Positions 52,212 to 59,859 of a DNA stretch of 64,000 nucleotides are shown here, one piece after another; position 1 is the stretch's first letter, and every line of letters begins with the position of its first letter. The notes beneath the pieces were generated by a model, which saw nothing but the letters and a program-made list of their open reading frames with translations, was not told the DNA's origin and made no database searches. The stretch is from a virus. The DNA lies in IMG/VR virus record IMGVR_UViG_3300030117_004232, positions 1-64,000 of that record, one strand, 5' to 3'. Both the position numbers and the translations under genes were made by a program.

Positions 52212-52444
52212 CAGATGTTCCCCCTGTATTTTCGCTTCTCACTCTTCATGCCCACACGCTCAGTCGTGTTGACTGGTATCATGTCTGGGTCGAAGTCGGT
52301 GAGTTTGCTCTGAGTCTCCGGTACAAAGATGTTCGGGTCGAATTCATCCAGTGTGGTCTGCCTTGTTGTAATGCCACCGCATTGGCAGTATTGCTTACGC
52401 TCAGATATTTCTGGCTTCTTTCTGAATCTGTCAAACCACTTCAT
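52211..52444 (-). CDS. Small protein with two tandem PIP-box-like repeats
   Basis: The 77-residue protein is basic at both ends and has C20/C22. Residues 29-44 (QTTLDEFDPNIFVPET) and 45-60 (QSKLTDFDPDMIPVNT) are two directly adjacent 16-residue repeats. Each begins with Q-x2-L-x2-F, the core of the PCNA-interacting peptide (PIP box), followed by DP. The usual second aromatic is Asp here. The same operon encodes a PCNA-like clamp and PolB. It is therefore a candidate clamp-binding regulator or tether that could bridge two PCNA subunits. Binding is inference. GGAGGGG precedes the ATG. Confidence 0.65.
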   Translation of the reverse strand: MKWFDRFRKKPEISERKQYCQCGGITTRQTTLDEFDPNIFVPETQSKLTDFDPDMIPVNTTERVGMKSEKRKYRGNI

Positions 52445-52629
52445 TCATTCCCCTCCATCTCAATCAGTTTCTGTAGATAGACTGCTAGGTCCATCGCTTC
52501 CTCTTGCGCGTGGATAAGCCACTCTAATCGTGTGAGTGGGGCTGTCTCCATTGTGACGCCATACTTCTGTTTACCAACGTCTGAGCGTTGTTGTATCTTC
52601 TTGCATACTTCATCTTCTACTCTACTCAT
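52441..52629 (-). CDS. MazG-like NTP pyrophosphohydrolase domain (small)
   Basis: The 62-residue product from ATG 52629 contains KIQQRSDVGKQKYGV, then LTRLEWLIHAQEEAMDLAVYLQKLI. This matches the short phage MazG/DUF550-type helical domain, with the EExxD-like metal site in QEEAMDLAVYL. Such proteins clear dNTP or alarmone nucleotides. It overlaps the next gene and follows PolB directly. It is shorter than most catalytic MazG proteins, so activity is uncertain. Confidence 0.5.
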   Translation of the reverse strand: MSRVEDEVCKKIQQRSDVGKQKYGVTMETAPLTRLEWLIHAQEEAMDLAVYLQKLIEMEGNE

Positions 52630-52633
52630 ATTA

Positions 52634-55021
52634 TCACCCATACCTCTTCGGTCGTGCTGCACCTGCTGCGAAATCTAGATTCCAATTCAGTGCGTTGAAT
52701 ATACTCTTAACCTTGGACTTGACCAACTTGTCCACCATCGTGTCATAGTCAAGTGTGTAACCCGCCAAGTCTGCCTCCTCACGATATGCGACGATGTCTG
52801 TCTTTGGCAAGCCATCCGGTACGCCACTGACATACACCCAGTTTACGCTATTTCCCTCACCCATGCGCTCGGACTTACCTTTCGCAATGTGTTCGTTGTA
52901 GTAACGTGCGCCCTTAACGCCCGGTACGCCCGCACTAGGGGCATACTGATTGAGTTTCTTTTGGATGCGGGTGGTGCCTGTGATTTCTGATATATCGACA
53001 TCGCCTCTAGCAATTCGCTTGGATAGTGGGCGCACCATATCAATGACCTCATCCTCATCTGCACCTGTGCAAACGGCTGTCAGTACATCGTTCTCCAAAT
53101 TCTTGGAGATGGGAGCGAGCGTGCTGATTTTACCAAACCGAGCAGACTTGACTTTGCCCTCATCTTCGGGTGGCCAAGAGCAGATGCCATAGTACAGGTT
53201 CTTCCCTGCAACCAACCAGTAGGGCATGTATGCCTCAAACTCTACGATGAGTGCGTGCTCTTGGTAGCGTCGTTGAATCTCTTCAGTCAGATGCTTAGCG
53301 AGTGCAGGTGCCTCGTCGAATGGCACTTTGACAAAGGCAGAGTCCGTGTGCCCGTATAGGGCCTCGTAGCCCTGTGCCTGCGACTCTTCCATGAGGAACT
53401 TGATAGCGCGACGACCGCAGGCTGTGATTGCACTGGCGATGTCAAAGTCTGACCAACCCCAGTGTGCAGATGCAGTCATCCCGTAGAAAGAGGCCATGAC
53501 ACGCTTCACTGCAAGTTGCATGGTGTTCCATCCCTTTCTCTCAGTTTCTGTCGCAGACTCTTTCATTTTCTTCTTGTACATATCACGGAGGTCAAACATC
53601 TCAGTCACAATACGTGGAAGCAGGCCCGGTTCACCCTGTTGCCAACAAGTACCATCAGGTAACTCATGTACATCATCGTCGTTGGCTCTACCTTTGGGCA
53701 CGCGTGTCTCCCATGAGAAGTTGTGACTAAGGATAAGGCTCGGGTACAGACCCTTGTAATCTAAACACGCTACGCCTTCATAGCGCCCCGGTGTGGGTGG
53801 TGGAATGTATGCACCTTCGTACTCTTGCTTCTCTTGTTGAGAGCGAGTCGGTGCTTTCCAATGTGTGCGCCTCGACAGGAGGCCCCGCGCAAACCGAGTC
53901 ACGTTGTGACAAGATGTGAACGAAACGCCTGTGATTCGTTGGAGTGATAAGTAAAAGTTCAGAACGTGATTTTCCTCATCTATTTTTTTGAGGAGGAGGA
54001 CATCCTGCATACAGTATGCGACGTAATCATCGAAGCGGTCATACCATCCCGTATGTACGTCCATCTCAAACTTTCCACCATAGCCAAGAGTCTCAGCAAT
54101 GGTGTTCAATTTGAGGTTCTTGAGTTGGGGTTGGCCACTGTCTTTCCATACCCGCTCAAAGCCAGTCCCACTTCTCAGCGGGGCCGCTGTGTCGAAGCAA
54201 AGTCGACCGCAAATCGGCTGTGCTGTGTAGTCATATCCTCGGTTCCCTTGAGGTGGTCTGAGCACTCTTCCGAGTGGACTTAGTCTCCTAAACTCAGGGA
54301 AACGCCTGACAATGTGGGGAAGGTCGGCCCACATTATCGCATGTGCAACGAAGATGTCAGGGTTGCATTCTTCCAGATATTCAAAGAATGCTTGGTACAT
54401 AGATTCCTCATCCATGTACAGATGTTGTTCGTATGTGAAGTGGTGGCGAATCCCATCTTCGTCAGTGTTATCGACTTCGACATTTTCTATAGAAACCAAA
54501 CCATTCTCATCTACTTCTCCCAAATCTTTGGCTCGATAATTGGATGATTCTGACCAACAGAAAACTACATTCCTTTCGTTGTAACTATCTGTGACGGCCA
54601 TGACGGTCGTGAAATCCTTCTTTGGGTCCCACTCAAGGTCAAAGTGCCAAACGCGGGGCTTCCACTCAGGCATTTCATCTATAGAATCAATGAGGTATCT
54701 GTCTGTCAAACTGAGGTCACCCTCCCACGTTTGGCCGAATTCCTTGGTCATCTCCCTGATGTCCGTCGTTCTATAGGCGTAGACCTTGACCAACTCTTCA
54801 TTTGTCCGCAACGCCTGAGCACGGTCATACCAGTCGATAGACGAGCCCGGATACCGAGCAAGCGCACGGTCTATAATTCTCTGAGGGGTGCTGGCCTTAA
54901 TCCAGAAGTAAGGTTGGAAGTCTTCGACCACCTCTTCGATGAGGTTTCCATCAGCGTCACGCCACCGTTTGTAGATGTGGTCGGGACCTTCTGGGTCTGG
55001 TCTGAAGACATCGATAATCAT
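52634..55021 (-). CDS. polB: Family B DNA polymerase
   Basis: This 795-residue replicative polymerase has an N-terminal domain, then the exonuclease Exo I HFDLEWDP (D128, E130). Polymerase motif A is DYKGLYPSLI (D421), motif B is KRVMASFYGMTAS near 503-515, and motif C is YGHTDS (556-561) instead of YGDTDS. The first Asp of motif C is His; the second, essential Asp (D560) remains. A thumb-like C-terminus follows. GGAGG lies seven bases before the ATG at 55021; a TTG two codons upstream is less likely. The gene follows PCNA directly, so clamp and polymerase are probably co-expressed. No intein is seen. Confidence 0.95.
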   Translation of the reverse strand: MIIDVFRPDPEGPDHIYKRWRDADGNLIEEVVEDFQPYFWIKASTPQRIIDRALARYPGSSIDWYDRAQALRTNEELVKVYAYRTTDIREMTKEFGQTWEGDLSLTDRYLIDSIDEMPEWKPRVWHFDLEWDPKKDFTTVMAVTDSYNERNVVFCWSESSNYRAKDLGEVDENGLVSIENVEVDNTDEDGIRHHFTYEQHLYMDEESMYQAFFEYLEECNPDIFVAHAIMWADLPHIVRRFPEFRRLSPLGRVLRPPQGNRGYDYTAQPICGRLCFDTAAPLRSGTGFERVWKDSGQPQLKNLKLNTIAETLGYGGKFEMDVHTGWYDRFDDYVAYCMQDVLLLKKIDEENHVLNFYLSLQRITGVSFTSCHNVTRFARGLLSRRTHWKAPTRSQQEKQEYEGAYIPPPTPGRYEGVACLDYKGLYPSLILSHNFSWETRVPKGRANDDDVHELPDGTCWQQGEPGLLPRIVTEMFDLRDMYKKKMKESATETERKGWNTMQLAVKRVMASFYGMTASAHWGWSDFDIASAITACGRRAIKFLMEESQAQGYEALYGHTDSAFVKVPFDEAPALAKHLTEEIQRRYQEHALIVEFEAYMPYWLVAGKNLYYGICSWPPEDEGKVKSARFGKISTLAPISKNLENDVLTAVCTGADEDEVIDMVRPLSKRIARGDVDISEITGTTRIQKKLNQYAPSAGVPGVKGARYYNEHIAKGKSERMGEGNSVNWVYVSGVPDGLPKTDIVAYREEADLAGYTLDYDTMVDKLVKSKVKSIFNALNWNLDFAAGAARPKRYG

Positions 55022-55023
55022 GT

Positions 55024-55785
55024 TCAATCCTCCTCATACTCTTGGTCGATGACCACCATTAGGAAGTCAGTACTTACTTGCTTGAGCACTATCACGCACT
55101 CGTCACTTGTGTGAATGTCGAGTTCCCCACTGGGGAGATTCTCCAATAGTTCAGGCAACCAATAGTCGAATGCTGAGCGTGCAGAAATGTCAGGCGATTC
55201 GATGTCAATGAGCGGGGCTCGTACAAACATCTTGCCCTTGTTGGATGAGCCACCACGAATCACCAACTCTGCACCTTGGGGGTCGAACTCAGTCTTGCAT
55301 GAGAACTTACTACCCACGACCTTGCTAAACTTACTTGCAGGTTTCAGCGATTCGGCTGTAACTTTCGCATGGTATTTGAGTGGGAATCCTGCCCACTTCT
55401 GCCACATGCTTTCCTCAGCCTCACGGATTAGGCGACTCATCAATCCAACCTTGTCCTGTGATTGAATGTAGGATGATGTCGGTAACTGTAGGCTTGACGA
55501 TGGACCTACGATATGCAGGGTGCTCGCCTTGCCTGATTGAGTAATCTTGAGGTCGCCACTCTTCATGGTGCCCATGAACGCTTTGACCTTGGCCAAGTCA
55601 CTGATGTTCACCTTGCCCGGTTGGCTGACATCACACTCCACCTTTCTGCGGATGAAGTGTGTGTCCTTACCAACTGAGGCGTGGATGCCATCGCTCTTGG
55701 CTTCGATGACCAAGTCTGCTAGGTCCTTACCGAAACTGCTCAAGAAGTCCTTGAGGCCACTGTGTGAGATTGTAAATTCTGTCAT
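55024..55785 (-). CDS. PCNA-like sliding clamp
   Basis: The 253-residue protein has the length of PCNA (about 245-260). The pattern fits two repeated clamp domains: FTISHSGLKDFLSSFGKDLADLVIEAKSDGI at the start, VNISDLAKVKAFM, an acidic interdomain region, then KVTAESLKPASKFSKVV and a final STDFLMVVIDQEYEED. The sequence is diverged, but the position between RecA-like and PolB genes and the presence of an RFC gene support it. It would tether PolB and nucleases to DNA. AGGAT lies nine bases before the ATG. Confidence 0.7.
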   Translation of the reverse strand: MTEFTISHSGLKDFLSSFGKDLADLVIEAKSDGIHASVGKDTHFIRRKVECDVSQPGKVNISDLAKVKAFMGTMKSGDLKITQSGKASTLHIVGPSSSLQLPTSSYIQSQDKVGLMSRLIREAEESMWQKWAGFPLKYHAKVTAESLKPASKFSKVVGSKFSCKTEFDPQGAELVIRGGSSNKGKMFVRAPLIDIESPDISARSAFDYWLPELLENLPSGELDIHTSDECVIVLKQVSTDFLMVVIDQEYEED

Positions 55786-55951
55786 AGTATCATATCCTGT
55801 AAAGGGTTGGGGGGAAGAGGTGGGCGGAGTTGAAGCGCCCAGTGCCGTTGCACTCCTGCTGGTATCCTCTTATTACTGCACAAACCCCCAAGCGTCGGCT
55901 AACTGTGGATATATTGCGATGGTCCACCCTGCCGTGCCGACGCAGATGTAA
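55786..55951. promoter_or_regulatory. Structured 166-base gene-free region; candidate origin or control site
   Basis: This is the longest gene-free stretch in the window. It holds three inverted repeats: TGGGCG/CGCCCA (55821-55826 with 55836-55841), AGTGC/GCACT with a CGTT loop (55841-55854), and GCGTCGGC/GCCGACGC (55892-55899 with 55936-55943). Nested inside the last is GTGGA/TCCAC (55905-55909 with 55923-55927), closing an AT-rich 13-base loop. Runs of G and C flank the repeats. The region separates the RecA-like gene from the clamp-polymerase genes. A replication origin, a promoter-operator region or an mRNA structure are all possible. Confidence 0.5.
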
Positions 55952-56938
55952 TCATAGCATGTTGTCCCTCATCTCAGCGAGTCCGTACCATGTGGCCTCC
56001 TCGCCCTTCTTCGTCACGAAGTACACTCGCTCCTGACCCTTGAGGTTGGAGTTGGTCTTCTGCTTGAAGAAATCAACATAGTGTCGCACTTCCCCTGTGG
56101 TTGAACCATCAGAGTTGCGCATCACCTGTGTCTTACACCATAGGATTTGGAACAGGTCGTTGGTCGCACTCTTCTCCCATGCGAACTTCCAACCATCGAA
56201 TCCAATCTTGCCCTCTCGGTCCTCTTTGAGATGTGTCTCCCAAAAGACATCGACTCCAAGGCTGTTGAGTTGACGGCAGATTGCAGTCAGTTGTCGGAAT
56301 CGTGTGGAACGAATGCCCCAGTTCCAACCAATCTCTTGATTGAGTTTGGATTGAGATGCTTCGATAGCATCCTTCGCATTCATATCCAAGTCGTAGATTT
56401 TCATGATGTCCATGCACATGCCGTCGAACTGGTCAACCGCCGTGACAAGGAATGTCTTGAGCAGAGGGCCTTCAAAGCCTTCTTCGTACTGCTTACTCGC
56501 ATACTCTACGGCTGCCTTACCGATGTCCATGACACGCTGATAGGTTGCGATGTAATCGTAGGCCGTGCGGTCCTCCATCTGCATTACCCATGGTGAGAAG
56601 GTACGGAAGCGTGCATCGTCCCGATAGTGCGCCTGCTTGCAAGCCATTGCACCATTGTCGAAATCGAGTGCCCAGAGCATCTCTCCCTCCTTGAATCGGT
56701 GGGCGTGGGCATCCAGTACTAGACCGGACTTACCCACACCCTCATGCCCTACCATACCACAGAAGACGTGTGATACCTTGGATGGTTCACCGAGTCCTTC
56801 CATCTCTTTGATGATGTCAGGAAAACTGCTGACAAATGCCTCTGAGGTTACAGGTGCCTGTGCTGCGATGGGTGCGTCTTCAGGGACTACTTCCTTCTCC
56901 GCTTCGCTGGTCTGCGCTAGTGCTCCCCATCCACTCAT
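55952..56938 (-). CDS. RecA/RadA-like P-loop ATPase (Sak4-type)
   Basis: The 328-residue protein has a variable Ala/Glu-rich N-terminus, Walker A GHEGVGKS (64-71), a Walker B-like FLVTAVDQFDG (D169), and a C-terminal half containing FRQLTAICRQLNSLGVDVFWETH, typical of RecA-fold cores. It lacks the extra domains of full-length RadA, which fits the phage Sak4/RadB group of recombinases that promote strand annealing. With the Cas4-like and ERCC4 nucleases it could support recombination-dependent replication. The start overlaps the preceding gene's stop region. Confidence 0.75.
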   Translation of the reverse strand: MSGWGALAQTSEAEKEVVPEDAPIAAQAPVTSEAFVSSFPDIIKEMEGLGEPSKVSHVFCGMVGHEGVGKSGLVLDAHAHRFKEGEMLWALDFDNGAMACKQAHYRDDARFRTFSPWVMQMEDRTAYDYIATYQRVMDIGKAAVEYASKQYEEGFEGPLLKTFLVTAVDQFDGMCMDIMKIYDLDMNAKDAIEASQSKLNQEIGWNWGIRSTRFRQLTAICRQLNSLGVDVFWETHLKEDREGKIGFDGWKFAWEKSATNDLFQILWCKTQVMRNSDGSTTGEVRHYVDFFKQKTNSNLKGQERVYFVTKKGEEATWYGLAEMRDNML

Positions 56939-57282
56939 TCTTTCAACTCCTCATCTGTTTCTGGTCTGTAAATTTCAACCATTAAATCAATCCCTTCCTC
57001 ATCAATTTCCCAACCAAACTCCGCAGGGTCGTAGTTCACTTCTTCGACCTCTTCGTTGATAGCCAGCATCAGGTGATGAGGCCAATCCTCGTTCTTGGGT
57101 GTGTCTGAAAAGGCGATGGCTTGTGTCATAGTTCCGACACCCCACTCAACGGATTGGATATTCTCTCCGTCGTCATCCAAGTGTGCTTCAATGTGAATCA
57201 CCTTGTCTGTCCCACGGACATCAAATGTCCACGGCTCACCTGTCATGAGTCTGTCAAAGATTCCCTGTTCAAACGGATGCAT
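56935..57282 (-). CDS. Acidic protein of unknown function
   Basis: The 115-residue product is called from ATG 57282, after GGAGGTGA, overlapping the RPA-like stop. It is strongly acidic (INEEVEEVNYDPAEFGWEIDEEGID) with several predicted strands (TFDVRGTDKVIHIEAHLDDDG). No family is recognised. It lies between RPA-like and RecA-like genes, so it may be a DNA-mimic or an accessory of the recombination set, but that is only a guess from charge and place. Confidence 0.65.
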   Translation of the reverse strand: MHPFEQGIFDRLMTGEPWTFDVRGTDKVIHIEAHLDDDGENIQSVEWGVGTMTQAIAFSDTPKNEDWPHHLMLAINEEVEEVNYDPAEFGWEIDEEGIDLMVEIYRPETDEELKE

Positions 57283-58580
57283 CACTGGTCACCTCCGAAT
57301 TGATTGAGGGATGTGTTGCCACCAGTGGCCGCAGGGCGAGCCGTGCGTGGTGGTACAAACACACCCAGTGCAGTAACACTTGGTAGGGTGTCGTTGTTGT
57401 AAGGGCGCAACTTAAGGCGACCGATGACGATAACCTGTGTGCGCTCTGCGTATGGTACCCATTCACCCGGACTCTTCTCGTAGTCGAATGGATGTTGGTC
57501 GTCGTACAATGCGCCCGGAATCCAGACAGTGACCTCTGAGTGAGGACTGTCACGACCGTTGCGTGATTGCAATGCTAGACTGGTGACGCTCATACGGAAT
57601 GAGCGGCCTGTCGAATCGTACTCAGAGTCCATTGGCTCTTTGTTCAATCGACTCACGTATCCCTTGGTGATGACAATTGGATTCATTGTGTTACCATTGG
57701 GCAACTGAATCTTGCGGTCACCGTGTGCTTCGACAAGTTCGCTGAGGTCCACGTATTCCTTGTGCATCTGGTCGTTGGACAAGAGGCGCTCGGGTCGTAG
57801 TTCAGCACGTAGTTCATCAGGCACAAACGAATCTGTGTACTCCACGGTCTCGTGGAAGTTGCGGTTCGTGTACAGTGTGTCTCTACCCTCTTGGGTAGGT
57901 GGAACCACCTGAATCTTACACGGTGTGTAGTACTGGTAGTCCGCGTTCATTGCGTTGTTGGTCAAAGCCACGCGCCACATTTTGATGTCGCTTGAGCGCT
58001 CATCAGAGCCAAGGAAATACATGTTGCGCACCATGCTGGTCGGTGCCATTGGTTTTCCTACGTTTGCGCTGCCTTGGTTGGTGTTCAGCAAGCACAGGAT
58101 GAGGTCATCGTGCTCAAATGCGAACCAAGGTAGTTCACTGCCGTCTACGCGCTCACCTGTTGGCTCACCGTTGATACACCAGTTCCCTTCTCTTGCTGTC
58201 ACAATGCCGATAACTCGGTCACTGATTGCTCGGTCTTGGTTACTCTTGAACAGATTGAGAGCGGATTGTCTCGCATTCTCTCTCTGGTCTCTTGCACTCG
58301 ATTCGATGGCTACCATCATACCGACGTATGTGCTTGTCTCTCGCTGACTTCCACCAGATGCTCCGAGGTTGCGTGTTTCGATAACGAACATCTCTGTCCA
58401 TTCCGTCACGAGGAAAGAGTCTTCTGAGTGGATGTCATCCACCTCAAACTCAGCCTTCAGCCAGTCTTTCAACTGAGTGAGGGCTTCCCCTGTGCTGATA
58501 CCCAGCCTCTCGGCATAGGCACCTAGCCTCTCCTGTACACCTGTGGGAAGCGTGTCCCATTCATTTCCTTCATTTTCCAT
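57282..58580 (-). CDS. Possible RPA-like ssDNA-binding protein
   Basis: The 432-residue protein has a helical N-terminus (residues 1-50). At least two beta-rich segments look like OB folds: NPIVITKGYVSRLNKEP...RSFRMSVTSLAL...EVTVWIPG and RTQVIVIGRLKLRPYN...PSVTALGVFV. A C-terminal Gly/Asn tail follows, and tails of this kind occur on single-strand binding proteins. No other ssDNA-binding protein is evident in an otherwise full replication set. The family identity is not certain. Two copies of an AAAAGGAGA repeat precede the ATG. Confidence 0.45.
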   Translation of the reverse strand: MENEGNEWDTLPTGVQERLGAYAERLGISTGEALTQLKDWLKAEFEVDDIHSEDSFLVTEWTEMFVIETRNLGASGGSQRETSTYVGMMVAIESSARDQRENARQSALNLFKSNQDRAISDRVIGIVTAREGNWCINGEPTGERVDGSELPWFAFEHDDLILCLLNTNQGSANVGKPMAPTSMVRNMYFLGSDERSSDIKMWRVALTNNAMNADYQYYTPCKIQVVPPTQEGRDTLYTNRNFHETVEYTDSFVPDELRAELRPERLLSNDQMHKEYVDLSELVEAHGDRKIQLPNGNTMNPIVITKGYVSRLNKEPMDSEYDSTGRSFRMSVTSLALQSRNGRDSPHSEVTVWIPGALYDDQHPFDYEKSPGEWVPYAERTQVIVIGRLKLRPYNNDTLPSVTALGVFVPPRTARPAATGGNTSLNQFGGDQ

Positions 58581-58587
58581 ACTTATC

Positions 58588-58611
58588 TCTCCTTTTGTTT
58601 CTCCTTTTGTT
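58588..58611 (-). repeat. Tandem 12-base repeat carrying two ribosome-binding sites
   Basis: On the - strand, AACAAAAGGAGA occurs twice with no gap, so two GGAG sites precede the RPA-like ATG at spacings of about 8 and 20 bases. It begins at the stop of the preceding gene. It is probably a recent slip duplication that may raise translation. Confidence 0.6.
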
Positions 58612-58871
58612 TACCACCTTACTACTTCGTGGAATCTCTCCATTTGCTTTCGTGTGACTTTGATAAATGACTCAAGGTCTTCTAGGTCTGCTGTGATGTC
58701 ATAATGTGTCCCTAGAACTTTGTGCCTTTCGTGATGGTACGCCTTGCATTCTTCTACGCTTCCTAACCAATCATAGAGATTGTTACGTAAGATGTTAAGG
58801 CAGTCCCACAGGCTTTGCTGTTCGGGTGTCATATCATTGACGTTCGTTCCTTTCGGTATTGTCGTTTCCAT
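58611..58871 (-). CDS. Small helical protein of unknown function
   Basis: The 86-residue protein starts METTIPKGTNVNDMTPEQQ with GGAGG upstream. The rest is helical (SLWDCLNILRNNLYDWLGS, then TADLEDLESFIKVTRKQMERFHEVVRW). It sits three bases after RFC and before the RPA-like gene. No family is recognised. Confidence 0.65.
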   Translation of the reverse strand: METTIPKGTNVNDMTPEQQSLWDCLNILRNNLYDWLGSVEECKAYHHERHKVLGTHYDITADLEDLESFIKVTRKQMERFHEVVRW

Positions 58872-58874
58872 TTT

Positions 58875-59813
58875 TCATTCCTCCTTCATATTTTTCTTCA
58901 GTTTTGCTACAAAGTACTCAACAAATGCCAAGTCGTCGTCGGGCCACTGTGTGGCCAACATGACGAACTCGCCATAAGTGAGCATGAACTTGTGCCAATC
59001 ATCTTCACTCTCCATGAGAGGTTTGGCTCGGAAGCGGAGTCCTTTAAGCACTCCGATTCTGCTGTTGCCTGACTCCAACGCTTGGGTCAGCAAGGCAGTG
59101 ACCTGTGGGAAAGCACTACCCATCAAGTTGATGGCGGCTTTGTTGAGGGCGTTTGTATCTCGCTTGAGATATTCTAGTAGTGCACCATCTTCTTTGGGCA
59201 ATGCCTGAAGGGTGTCTATGCTTCTTCGTAGGCTACCACCATGTAATCGATTGAGGGAACCGAAATGGTCTGCCCAAGTAGTAGGTATTGTTGTCTTTTC
59301 GTGGAATTGGATATGATGGAGGCGTTCACAAGCCTCATCGTCGGAGAGCGGCTTGAACACGTATGTCATGCATCTGTCTCGGATGGCACTGTTTATCCGC
59401 CCAATATCATTGGCTGCCAAGATGAAGATGGTAGTCTTGTGACTGTCCTCCATAATTTGCTTGAGGGCTTTCTCTCCTTGAGGGGTGAACTCATCCGCCT
59501 CGTCTAAGAAGATGATGCGGCGACTGACACCAAGTCCCTTCTGCTTACTGATGCTCTTGAGTTCTCTCACAGCATCAATGCCTCTGTCATCACTGGCGTT
59601 GGTAACAATGAAATTCATCGGGTCAAAGTATTCACCAAGCAAGTCTCTTGCCAATGCCTTAGCAGCACTACTCTTTCCTGTCCCCGATGGACCAACGAAC
59701 AACAGGTTAGGTGGGCACGAGTCAAGGTCCCACTGCATCGCAGCGTTCTTGTACTCTTGGCAACCTACGAGTTCACTCGTGGTAGTGGGTCTGTATTTCT
59801 CTCTCCAATCCAT
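58875..59813 (-). CDS. Clamp loader small subunit (RFC-S-like)
   Basis: This 312-residue AAA+ ATPase loads PCNA. Walker A is GPSGTGKSS (41-49), Walker B is IIFLDEAD (100-107), sensor 1 is ILAAND, and SAIRDRC (142-148) holds the arginine-finger SRC-type motif. The start MDWREKYRPTTTSELVG is the RFC box II type (W-x-E-KYRP). No large subunit is visible in the window. The ATG has no Shine-Dalgarno, but a TATA-like box lies about 31 bases upstream, suggesting a near-leaderless message of its own. Confidence 0.93.
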   Translation of the reverse strand: MDWREKYRPTTTSELVGCQEYKNAAMQWDLDSCPPNLLFVGPSGTGKSSAAKALARDLLGEYFDPMNFIVTNASDDRGIDAVRELKSISKQKGLGVSRRIIFLDEADEFTPQGEKALKQIMEDSHKTTIFILAANDIGRINSAIRDRCMTYVFKPLSDDEACERLHHIQFHEKTTIPTTWADHFGSLNRLHGGSLRRSIDTLQALPKEDGALLEYLKRDTNALNKAAINLMGSAFPQVTALLTQALESGNSRIGVLKGLRFRAKPLMESEDDWHKFMLTYGEFVMLATQWPDDDLAFVEYFVAKLKKNMKEE

Positions 59814-59843
59814 TTTGGCTCACAACCATATCTTTCTTGTTTC

Positions 59844-59851
59844 TATTTAAA
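59844..59851 (-). promoter_or_regulatory. Candidate archaeal TATA box for the RFC gene
   Basis: TTTAAATA on the - strand lies in the 46-base gap between the ligase-like gene and RFC, about 31 bases before the RFC ATG. It shares TTAAATA with the box before the prohead protease gene. An expected start about 26 bases downstream leaves a leader of about eight bases, matching the lack of a ribosome-binding site. Confidence 0.5.
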
Positions 59852-59859
59852 GGACCAGT

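Noticed and set aside
52634-55021. Intein in PolB
   Set aside because: Motifs A, B and C are uninterrupted and the total length is normal for a family B polymerase.
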